Source: Tigriopus japonicus
Taxonomy: Eukaryota; Arthropoda; Copepoda; Harpacticoida; Harpacticidae
DNA length: 64,000 nt
NCBI GenBank assembly: GCA_010645155.1
Contig: JAAGOF010000023.1
Location: 118,421 to 182,420 of the forward strand
Reading direction: 5' to 3'
The notes beneath the pieces were generated by a model. It did no database searches and was not told where the DNA came from. It was given only the letters and a program-made list of their open reading frames with translations. Positions 12,401 to 24,400 of this stretch are shown here, in pieces; position 1 is the first letter of the stretch, and every line of letters begins with the position of its first letter. The position numbers and the translations under genes were made by a program.

Positions 12401-15400
12401 CTTTATTGATCACGTTTACCACCAACCAAATCCGACAAAGCCTCACGTCACGAAATGATGAATGAGATCCGTGGCCGTCAATGTCGCCTTTAATCAGTCT
12501 CATTGTACGTTCTACATGCGGGAAACATCTTTATCCAACGTTCGTTTCTCGAAGCTCGTGTGATCCGAGGGACACCTTTAGCGCTGGAGAAGGACTTGTT
12601 TAACGTCGTGAAAAGACAGTCTTTGAGGCAATTTATTTTCCATTGCAGACATGGCAATCATATACCCAAAATCGCCCTACACTTGTCCCGTTGGAGGTTG
12701 CGAGAAACAATTTGCAACTTTCCAAAGCAGGAATCTTCATTACCTGGCGATTCATACCTCGGATGCCCCTTATAAGTGCAAAAAATGTGACAAACAGTTC
12801 AAAGTGAAGCTCAAATTCAAAGATCACATCAAGAAATGCATCTTGGGTCAACGGCACGCATGTGATCTCTGTCCAAAGGTGTTCATGTCCTCTCGAAACC
12901 TTAGAGATCATCTAAACGTGATCCACAGTGCCAAGCAAGATAATCAGGAGGAGAAGTAAGTGCACGAGACTTCCCAAAATCATGTCCCGCTTGGGTTTCC
13001 TTCCCTAAATTTTATTTGTTTATAATTGATTCTATTTGAAATATTGATTCGGATGTCTGTAATAAAGAACTTGCTTCATCATGAATACTTCCTCTTAGCT
13101 TGTGTAGTAACTTATGGCCACGGAATTAGTTTAGATGAATGGTTTCAAGTCAAAATTGGTCCCCAGAGTTGATTTTCTATTTTGGGGAAAATGCGAGATT
13201 GCCGTACTGGAAATAGGTTTTCTATTTAAAAAAAAAATAACCACGTTGAATGAAATGTTGGCACTTGACTTTTAGCTTGATTATAACAGGGAACTTTGTG
13301 ATTCAATTTTTGATACAGAAGTTCGTCTCTGTCCACCAGAAAGCACCCTGCAGTTTTCAAGATTCTTCAAAGGACCCTTTTGGACCTTTTGTTATCGGGC
13401 ACAATATTCATCAAGTTCAACTCAACTTGCCTTTACCCCAAGGCCAAATTCGAGCCAACTACTATATGTCCTCCTGCACTAATGATTTTGAATTTGAGGG
13501 CAATTACGGAATTAATTGAAAAAGTTTTTCAAAGATTAGTCTAATGGTGGGAAGATTGCAGTGCCTTTTTCTCTCGGCTTGATCCTTTTTCACTCATACG
13601 ATGGTTTCCTTGGAAACGCTTCATTGTTGAAGTACATGTTCAAAATTCTAAAATTGTCGATACCCTTGATAAACCGATTATTGTCCAATTAGTTCAAGTT
13701 GTTAAGGCCCAACGATTTGCCAGATGAACCAATAACATGTAACTAACTCTTTATAGGAACATTAGACTCAAGTGATGGTTAACGCATATGCCAAAGCATG
13801 CAAAACAGTTTGATCTACATCCGCAAGCAAATAATTGGTTTTTACTAGATTTACCATTGTACAAAAAAACACTTGGATGACAGTGAACGCGATAGAACCC
13901 TAGGAGACACAAATACCTACTAAAGGTGAACTGCATCAATAGTCATGATCACAATTCAGAAACTGCAGGCTTCTGGAGTCTAATTGCAAGGTCTTCCCAA
14001 GTTCGACATGTTCTCACTTAATAATGTCCCGTGTATTGAGCATAATGAGTATTTTGATCCAAGCTCACAAATTTGCCAATAGATGGCATTAAAAGGAAGG
14101 GAAAGTAAGGGGAAAAGTCTTAGGAGCGTAGAGAGTAACACATGTCTCCCCCTGCCATGCCACCTATTGGCGGATTTGTAAGCCTCGATTGAATTGCTCT
14201 ATTTATGCTTGGAATCCTAGTCATTGTAAGCCAAGTGGGTTTTGAGAGATTTTTATACCAAAAGATAAGAAATGGTTTGTGACAAGCTAATGAAAGGAGC
14301 TTTACAAAGGTTGGCCTCCTTTTACTCAGAATTTGGGTCGTGTCATCAACCAAAAGACAAAGACAAGTGGAACTCGATTGGTTCCACTATTGAGAGTACA
14401 ATTTGAAGGCGACCAAAAAGAAGTCACTTGATGTTGATCTTCTCCGTTTCAGACCGTTTTCTTGCCCACGTTGTCCCAAGAGGTTCCACAAAAGGCACAA
14501 TCTCAAGTATCACATGGTGACTCATTCAGCGGAACGAGCTTTCACTTGCTCTGTGCTTGGGTGTAGCAAATCTTTCAAGCGAGAACGAGCTCTAAAGAGT
14601 CACATGGAAACATTGCACGCCGATAAGAAACCATCCTTTTTGTGCGTGTATTGTGGACGGAACTTTGATAGTTTTACGGGTGAGAGGATTTTTAACACCT
14701 TCATCATGTAGTTGTACTTTGGTAAAGTTATGGCCGAAGCAAAAGGTTAGAAGTCTTTCAAAGTTATGACTTGAAGTGATTATGGGGTTCTTTAGAAATG
14801 ATTTACACGTTTTAAGAAAAGGGGGCTTAATGGAACTTGTTTGTAAATCCATAGGAGCGCCCAAGGGAGCATCACTATCAAACTCTGCTTTTTGGGAAAT
14901 AAGATGGCTAAAGTTTCGAAACACAAAACAATAGAGCACGTGGAATAATGGATTGAGAAAATTCCTGTAAAGATTCATGCCTTTCACAGTCGCAGAGATT
15001 TAAGTAGAGGTTTAAGAAACATTTACCATAATATTGAAAAATCAGCAAGATTCACAAAACACAACGCTCCAATGAAGTCCAAATAACAAAGTTATGCGGA
15101 ATAAAAATCCTTTTTTCTCTTTGTGTTTGTTTAAAATGGGTTTTGATCTTTTTGATGCGAAATGAAAAATTACCATCAAAACATAGTTTTTTAACCTTTA
15201 ACGCGATTTCACTGAATCAACGTTAATTTGGTGGAGTGATGGTAATGTATTGTAAGTTGGAAAGCTTGGAAACTTTCCATGATGTTCTTCAACGAACAAA
15301 AAGAGTCTGCCAAGTCAGCAATACATAAGGATTGATGTAAACTTTTCCTCTTTTGGTTCGTGCTTGAATGTAACGATTTCAAAAACTTGGAGAAGATTTG

Positions 15401-18400
15401 TCGACAGCGCTTGAAGCAAACTTTTTAGGTCGGACCTCAAAACAACTTTTCTCGCTTAAAGCAAGCGACTGATTTCCTTTTACCATGTTTGAATGCACCC
15501 CAACTTCGTTTTAACCTGTCGCCTGAAGCTAATGTCAATGAAAACAGATTTGCAGAAAACGAGGGATAAATAAACTCTTTTTCAAGTCCCTCTAAAATTG
15601 AAGTAATTGTTCCTTTAATACAAACAATCTGGATTTAGAAAACACCAAGTTCAAACGTTTTGTCATTCAATCTGTATCATTCTGCCAGTGAGACAAAAGG
15701 CAATGAATCCTTGATATCCTGGATTAAATAGTCCCCTAAGGCTTTCCAAAGACTGATTGTAACATTGCTCTCGTTTCCATGATGAAAGTTTTGTGGTTAG
15801 AACAAACATGACATTTGGCAGTCGTCGTTTCTTCAGCTTCATGAAAATCGATCCCTTTTCATGCAATGTGAATGACCTATTCAACAATTTATAGGCCATG
15901 TTCGATAACTAATTGCTTCTTAGCCTTTATTTACCGACACCGTCTTATTTTTGGTCTGTTTTTTAAGGTATGAAAACCCACACCAAATTGCACACGGGTG
16001 AAGAATACATCAAACGAAAAGTTTCGTGTCCCACGTGTCAAAAGAAGTTTCAGTGTCCCTCCGATTTGAAGATTCATTCCGTTGTCCATACCAAGGAAAA
16101 ACCTTTCGTGTGTCACATCTGCCAAGCCTCGTTTTCTCAACGAGCCTCCCTTAAAGGTAACTAAGTTCGACTTGTCTTGATAAAGAACGAACCGAACCAC
16201 CTTCTAGTTCCAATCCAGACACACTTTTCCAGTTCCCACTCAATGATTTGAAACGTCTTAATGACTGATTGGACAGAAAAAAATGGTCGTACGTCTTCAT
16301 CGTATTTTTTTGTGTGCGTTTTTTGCTTCGAACATTTCACAATATGAGACGGTTTTTCCAACTCTAATTGAAATGAATAACAGGAAAAAGTTCAAAACCT
16401 AGATTAGAGCAAAAAAGAGTTATGAGTCGATTTGCATCGAAAAATTTGATGGGCTCAATTTACTGAACAAGACTGTGTCATTTTTCAGTCTTTGACTCAA
16501 ACCTTTTAATATGACTCAATGCAGATGGACATTCGATTCCTTGATGATGAAATTGATATTAGTCGAAGAAGCTCTCCATCTGCATAATAACCCCTTAGTT
16601 AGGGTGACATGAAGGAGTTGGTTGGTTCTTTGATCTAATTTTTATCAAAAGTGCTGTTTGAAATGTAAATAATATACATGAATCGTTAAATAAAAGATTC
16701 TGATGATTTTAGGTACTCAAATATAATGTTCCCGCTCTGGGAACGTTAGGGCCTTCCGGTATCGAAATTGGCTAAACTCAGAACACGGCTTTTTAAACAA
16801 TCTACTCGATATTTTTCGAAATTTTTTGGTTCAAAGTGGTGAAGTCCTTAAACCACTCTTGACTTGTAATTAAAAACATGTTCCTTCTGTGATCGTTAGC
16901 AACTCAAGGGTTAAGGGTACTCTCCAAGACAAGACCATGAGAGATACTTCATTTTTCTCAGTTAAAAATTTTGGCCATTTTGTTACAGACAAAAACTTCA
17001 AAGTCTTCGTTTACAGTAAATAGGATTTATTTGTCATTTTTACTAGTGTTCTAAGAAATTCGTAAGTATTTAGTTAATTGCTTAAAAGACTCGCGATTTT
17101 TTTTGAGGCCAAACGGCTCGTGAGTCGAGTCGCGAATCAATATTAATTGTGATCTGTTAACAGCCAGAGTATAGAGAGGCGGACAGTTCCTCAAATCGGC
17201 ACGAAGACGCCACCTGGTTTTAGTGTTTCCAGTTTTTGAGGTGGTGATTGCCCTTCAGCGCCATTTAAGACAATACAATGGTCTGCCTTTTTGGTAGTCA
17301 TGCTAACTCAAATTGAATGTTGGATGCAAGACGTAGAAGCCAAAAACTTCGAATAATTTCTGTTCATAATGAGTAATTTTGCGTTCAAAGTTTTGGAGAG
17401 ACTTGAAAAGCTTTGATCATCGTAGTTTTTGCAACGATTGTTGCGCAGCCTGAGAAGCCTACAAAGCTCAAAAATCGTGCCATAGAAAATACGTGCAACC
17501 TGGGAGTTTTGTGATACAAAATTTATGTTCTTACATGTCGAGTAGATATTGAGACGTTCGAAAATGGGTCAAACTTTTGTGTCATTGTTCAATTTTGGGA
17601 GTTGTATTAGTAAGGTTACTTTACTCAGTCAGCTGTTCGCTAAAGGACCGTATACAGTACGTGGAGTAAGGCTTCTCTGAAAAAAGATGCATCACTTTTT
17701 AAAAAAAGGCTTATCTCTAGGTCCGGTAAAATCAGTAGCTCTATCCTTTAACTTTCGTCTGGAGGGGTTTTCGTTTGAGAGGCCTCCAGTAGATAATAGA
17801 ATTGCCACAGAACTGTTTTGTTGACTTTTTTATCGAGTTTTTTCTCCAAAAAATCGGCTGTGGTTGGAAGAAGGCTATTGGTAAAGTTAATTTATTTTAG
17901 TAAGAGTTATAGTTTTGATATCTGGTATGAAAGGTTCGGTTTCAATCCTATTATGTTATCTACGTATAGGAAATGTTTTGAAGCTATAAATTAACATTCG
18001 CCATTACCTTGTAAATAGAGTTTCAATTGTTATTGGTATGCGTTCGTGGGAGTACATCGGAGGGAATTCCTCTATCTACAATAGAATCAAATGAAAAAAA
18101 TGCCAGAATGACGGGGAGCCAATTGTGTTAAACCCTTTTGGTCCATTTTCATTATCCTTTGTTCACTTTTGGTCCCGAAAGTGCTTTTCGATTGTATTTT
18201 GTTTTCCACTGTTTTTGTTCCATCTTCATTCCAACGTTGCTTCGGTCTCTGGAATCACCTCCCCCTTTCCGTAATATTGGTTCCAGTGTAATAAACATGC
18301 TTTCAATCTACATAGAAGCCATTTTACCCAAAGCCTGACGTGATTATCGCTGTTCCAGATCACACCAACGTCCACCTGAACATATATCAATGCTCCCATT

Positions 18401-21400
18401 GTCTGCGTTCATTTGGGCGTGAGCGATACCTTCAAAGCCACTTAAAGACTTGTCACAGTCCAACCAAAGACGACGCCAGAGACGAAGGGCGCCCGAATTC
18501 CGATGAACCATTCGATAATGTTGCCCAAAACCGACCTGTCATCCCAATCGAAAGCCTTTTGAATGGCCCGGCCCATGATTCATCCAGACACGATAGAGCA
18601 AGCTCAAAGAAAGTACAAACACGAAAGAATATTCCAAGGAGCTTTATCACTCATGAAATAGAACCTGTCCGAGAGAACAGACCTTTCCAAGAACCTCCTT
18701 TGTCTTCGTCAACTTTGAGCGGCAAACCCCTACCATTTGAGTCGGACCAATATCACGTAAGAACGTTTAGGTTCCTCTACGAACTCTTTTTGACCCGCTT
18801 GGCAAGTCTGGAAACGCTCATTGGGTGTATTTCCCTAATGCATTGGTGAAAGGCTGAAGGCTTCAAAGGGACGAAGCTCAATAATGTGCATGATACTATG
18901 GGAACAAAAATACGACGATGGTTGAGTTAGAGCGCCCTTTGAACCTTTTCATGCATCTGCGTGCAGTAAGGTGATTGTAATCGAAAATAAGGAGTAAAAA
19001 CGTATAGTCAATTATTGTCAACTATGCATTTTGGCAAAAATGGAACAGGGACACCCAAGAGACCCCAAAGTGCCAATTGAATTTTGCTTTCAGCAACATG
19101 ACTTTGGAAAATTGTGAACTGTTGGCACTACAGGCATGACATCTACAGTGTGACATGGAAGTTTTGGGGCCAGTCATGTTTCTGTTTTTAGGAAGTCTGG
19201 TAAATGAACGCTGACAAATTAGAACGTAAGCTCGTTCGTGTGCATAAGTTTTAGGATAGCTCGTACGATGAAAAAGAGGAAGACAACATTTTTTAATGAG
19301 TAAGATAAATTGGGCACATTAAGAGAGTTTTTAGTTGGTTAAAACGGCCAGAATTTAATCATGAATTTGGAAAACCTCGAATCTCAAATTTCCAAATGGT
19401 AAGGAAATTTTAACGTTTTCCGAAAGTTTATAAAATTTCTTAAATTATTGAAAATCCAAAAAGTTAAAAAAAACAAAAAATATTCACGAAAAATTGAAAT
19501 TTTAGACACATGTGTAGGATAGTTGGAAAAAATCGCTCAAAATCACGAAATGGTTAATAATTCGCAAAATAGGAAATAAATTATTTTTTCACAAAGTTAT
19601 TTCTTTTCTGGTCTTACTCTTCATTAAGGAATGGTTTGTTTTTCTCAATGGCTCAGAACTTTCGTGCCCCACTTGAATGACAATCTGCAAATCTGTGAAA
19701 AAAGGTCTAAGAATGTCTTTTACAGCATTAATAATGACACAGTTTTACCAATATCAGAACAAGAAGACCTGAAAAAATGACAGATCTTGAAACTTTCAAT
19801 AAATTTACCGTTTCCTCTCCAATAATTTCTCGTATTTACTATATACTATATAGAGATAGTAAAGCTATCAAGCGGCTTAACTATTTACCGGCTGAGATGT
19901 GCCCAACGTCTATAAGCTTGGTCGCTTTCATTTAATGTCAACATTTTACGGTCAGCAAGGAATGGAAAGTAGAAAACCACCTTTTATGTCTCGAGTCTAG
20001 AGAACAATAAAAACGAATGATGACTTGGCCGTGTGAAAGATGCAATAGACTTGTGCTTGCCACTGAAATGTGTCTTCAACGATGTTAGATAAAACGTAAT
20101 GGACCACGTACAAGACCATATTAAACCAATGGGCAGAGGATATGGGCCAAGTAAATGCGAATCCGGAGAATTTAAACGTCTTCAGGGTTGCTTCTAACAG
20201 ACGTAAAAGCGAAAACAAAAAAAAGATGATTCTGGGAGTTTCAGTGAAAGACAAAAAGGATCAGAATCATAAGCTTGGGCCTCCCGAGTTGTTTGGAATA
20301 CTATTTGCTCTACCTAATGAAAAATGAAAAGCTGAGTTCCCTGAAATATTAAAAGAAGCCTTTCATCTAGAAAAGAATTTGGTCCAAAGTCTTCTCCTAG
20401 TCCATCTAATTAGCCATGGACCAACAGAAAGCTTTGGATCTAAACTTGTTCCATGTTAGGAAGAAACCGAACAATCTGTTTCCTTTCCGTCAAGGAGCTC
20501 TCACACAGGGAGGGAAATGTATTTGATCAAACATTTCAGAGCAAAACTTGAATTATCGAGTAAATATCATGATTTTATCATTTGAAACGGCTTTCAAAAT
20601 TGATTGATGGAAAACAGATTTGCCTATTGTATCGTAAGTGTTGGAAAGCTAAATTTTCATTTTTAAAGAACTTACCACCCGGGTGGATCAAAGATTACTG
20701 GATACATAATCATTTTTTTGCTCAAAATAGAAAATAACTAAGACTGAAATGGCATATGCCAAATTGAATGAACCAACAGAAAAAATCAAATGTGAAAGCA
20801 AATTTTCTTGCGTGAATTAAATGCTTACGGCTTATGTATTCCGTATCTCAATGTAGAGCTACAGAAGCAAAAAGAGAAAAATCTACTGACTTACACTGTG
20901 ACAATAAAGTCGTGACCCCCTTCAAACCTTCAAATCCATGGAGCCATTTTTTCTGAGGCCCTAGCTTTCCAAAGCAAATTGAATCAGGGTCAAAATTAAT
21001 CTTGGATGAACGTGCTGTGGTATCAATTTTGGATGGCACTTTTGCCTTCCATGTTCATGGTATAGTTTGATAACACATCATTGAACAAAAATTTACTGCT
21101 ACACAAAATTATATCCAATCACCGACATGTCTGTGATGCTGGGATCATTTAAAAAGTAGTAACTAGTGCTGCACAAATAATGCATATAAAAACGCCGAAA
21201 AATACATCAACACACCCAAGCAAAAATGCCACAAAATGTAAAAGAATATGCAAAAAAGTGCACAGTTGAGGAAGACTTGGGCTATAAAGATCAACACAAA
21301 CATTCATAGCTTTTGGTTTTTGATTGAAAAATTATCAAATGAAAAAATGGTTGCAAATTAAATTGTTGTTGGTGTAGTAACTCTTTGCGTTTTGGGTCAG

Positions 21401-24400
21401 AAAGATCTGCACTTGGAACAGATTTGTTCTCACACTTTTATTCTTTAACTGAAAAACTATTGGCAATATTAAAAAAAAAGGTCAAAGAGAAATCTTCAGC
21501 CTTTAAAAATGTAAGTTTTCCGACATGGTGCTCAAAAAACCCTTCTTTGCGTCACCTGCAATATATCTTTTAATCCAATCAAGGAATGTCACTTAAGGAG
21601 TCAATAGATGTGATTAATCATGAAAACCTCAACTGATAAAGAATTTCAGGCAAGCATCCCAAAGGGAAAAAGAGAGGAAAGTTGTTAAATTTGGTGAAAC
21701 ATGTCAATGGCAAGAAAATATCAATGTTATTTAAGAATTTGAGAAAAACACCAAATTTTGACAAGGCTGAAAATGCAAATAAAAGAGAAAAATGCACCAA
21801 ATTTCAATAAAACACCCAAAAAAATGCATATCAACCAAAATAATGAAAAAATGCTAAAAATCGGAAAAAGTGAAATAAAATGCATTTTCATGAAATCTGT
21901 AGCCCTTGGAATAGCACATTCTTGGCAATGCTTTAGGACAGGGGTGTGCAAACTTATTTAGCAGTGGGCCAAATTGGCCGGACCGTTGGCGCTCGCGGGC
22001 CACACCATCCATCAAAACGGCAAAAAAATTCTAGTATAAAATTCTACAATCTACTTACCGCAACTGCGGGCCACAGTCTATGGAAAAAGACAGATCCTCT
22101 CGCGGGCCACGCGAAATCAGCTCGCGGGCCAGGGTTTGCACACCCCTGCTTTAGGAGATATTCAGACTCTTGGCCATGCTTGTCTGCGTCATTCCACCCT
22201 CTAACATCCTCACAAACCTCATACGAAGCTCTTTTATAAGTAATGTAATTTTATTAAAGTGGCAATTTTTTGTTCAAGAATGGGCTAAGTCACGTTGCAA
22301 TACAAGGCAAATGACACCTTAAGCAAAGGTGTAGTTCAATATTGACACAAAAGCACCTTTGTTTAGTCTTGTTTCTGACTTGATATTTTTGTGGCTTGTC
22401 CACTTCAACGCTTCGACGCAAAGCTGTTTGTCCCTATGACCTTACCAATCAGGTTGGAAGTCAATTGAAATTCTAAACACCATGGGGAAGCGGTTAAGCG
22501 GAGAAGCAAATGCAGTGTCGAAAAGAAAAAGTAAATTTTCATGGGTCACGACGTTATTGTCACTTTGTATATTCACCTCGATTTCTCGTTTTCATGGTCC
22601 GTCATTATTGTATATTTTTTGGATTGTTGAATGCTCGAGTCGAATAGCTGAACCTCGCCAAACTAGTAAAGGAAGTCATCATATCATATAACTCTATGCA
22701 TCATATCAGAAAGTTTTTCCGAAAAACATTTTCATTTCAGGTATCAGATTGGGACTCCTCGTATCTGGGTTGACTTAGAGGTAAACAGTAGTGATGTGTT
22801 TTGAGTTGGGAGTGCTGCCATTTTTGACTCGAAGTGTATTACTGTTTAAAAAGGCAGGTTGTTTTGAACTTTTTGAAAAGACCTTAATAGGGACCAATTC
22901 TCGAACTAGTTCGATTTCGAGTTCCATCAGTAGTTACACTTATGGATTTCGAGTTGGCAGTGGTGCATATTTTATGGTTGATAAGGTCTTTTACCTGTTG
23001 AAAAGTTTAGTTGTGGTCAGATTTTTGACCTTAAAAAACAAAACGGCAAAACTCTGCCAAAAATCCAACTCGAAACACATCAGTAGTAAACAGTTTCCAT
23101 GAGAAAGCGAGGAAGACAATCTAATAGGGAACCTCTTTCACTAGAGAGAAATGCGCTTGCCATGCCATCACGTTTGTCCTTGGCTAGGCTCTAGGTTCTT
23201 TGGTTATACATTTTGATTTATTTATCTTTCTGGGGATTATCTATTGGATTTGTTTTGCTCGAAGATCATTTTATTGGCTTGATTCAGTAAAACGAAGGCC
23301 ATACTTCACTTTTACGCTCCCATTTCGGCTATTTTGTGTTTGTTTTCTGAAAGATTTGTGCAATAAATCTGAGTTCTAATTAAAGGAAGGTCGTCTGTCT
23401 AGTTTAATGCCCCTTTTTGTATTAATGGCATAACGAAGTTTTCCTATTTGCTAAACAGAAAACCTCCAAAGGTTTCTCGATTCATCGCATTCTGAATCAC
23501 CGTAGCCTTTTCGTATTTTGAGGGTGGAACTTGAAAAATGTGTTGAGTAAGCTCAATAAATCATTTTAATATCAAAAATAAAACTTGGTTCCATCCCAGC
23601 CCCATCATTCAAAATAGCTTTGTACGTTACACCCTTTGGGATATCACTTTTTTTCAGGATCACTTGTCATTCCATTTTGGATGTGTGTACTCCTTGGTTC
23701 CTTTTGTGAGTGTGTGAGGATGAGTATCTGGTTAGATCTTAGTTTTGAGAAATGGATCAGAATTAAAAGTAAAAAAATAGTAAAAATGGTGATATTCATA
23801 CTACCGGAAAAACAACTGCATATGAAAGAAGAACGTTCTGATGGTGTATTTTACACCTACGGATGAAAATATGGTTGTCTAAATTTTGCGTCGGAAGTAA
23901 TCTACTTGCCCGTGCATCTGATCATCTCGTACAATGTGAATACGGTGGTTCAATAAGGATTAACATTCTTTCCAAGTTATGTTATACGGTTTCCATGGAA
24001 CTTTTTTGTATGAGTAATGTGATTTAAATAGTTTTTTTCTGGCAGGTTTCAAAATGCACCACGAGGTCCCTTTTTTATACCTGGAATGAAAAAAATGGGT
24101 CAACAGTAAAAACTTTTAAATCACAAATCACGCTTTTTGATCTAAACAGAGGAACCTCAGCTTGACTTTTATCAAAATAAGGCATTTTTCCTAATTCAAA
24201 TGGCCTTTCCCCCCTTTCCTATAAATTTGATGCTTAAAGTGTTATGGTACGGAAAAATACCTTGTTGTGGTGCTTTTACCTCCGTGAAATGAATTTGACG
24301 TCGTTGCGACAGTACATACATACGTGCGTCCAATCGTTCTAACCCGTTTTTGATGATGTTGTTGGTCTGTTACAGATGGTTGGATCTCATCTCTCAAGTG

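Larger units (their letters stand above)
18757..24375 (+). other. Intron 6 of the zinc-finger gene
   Basis: This is the longest intron of the gene (5.6 kb). It contains two clear hAT-type MITEs (21939-22148 and 22789-23085). A short ATG frame at 22482 (MGKRLSGEAN...) has a good start context but no match I recognise. The remainder is featureless AT-rich DNA. An undetected exon here cannot be excluded. Confidence 0.6.

Noticed and set aside
22482..22691. ATG frame MGKRLSGEAN... as the start of a transposase
   Set aside because: Too short; after the first 17 residues it becomes AT-rich noise, and no transposase domain follows.
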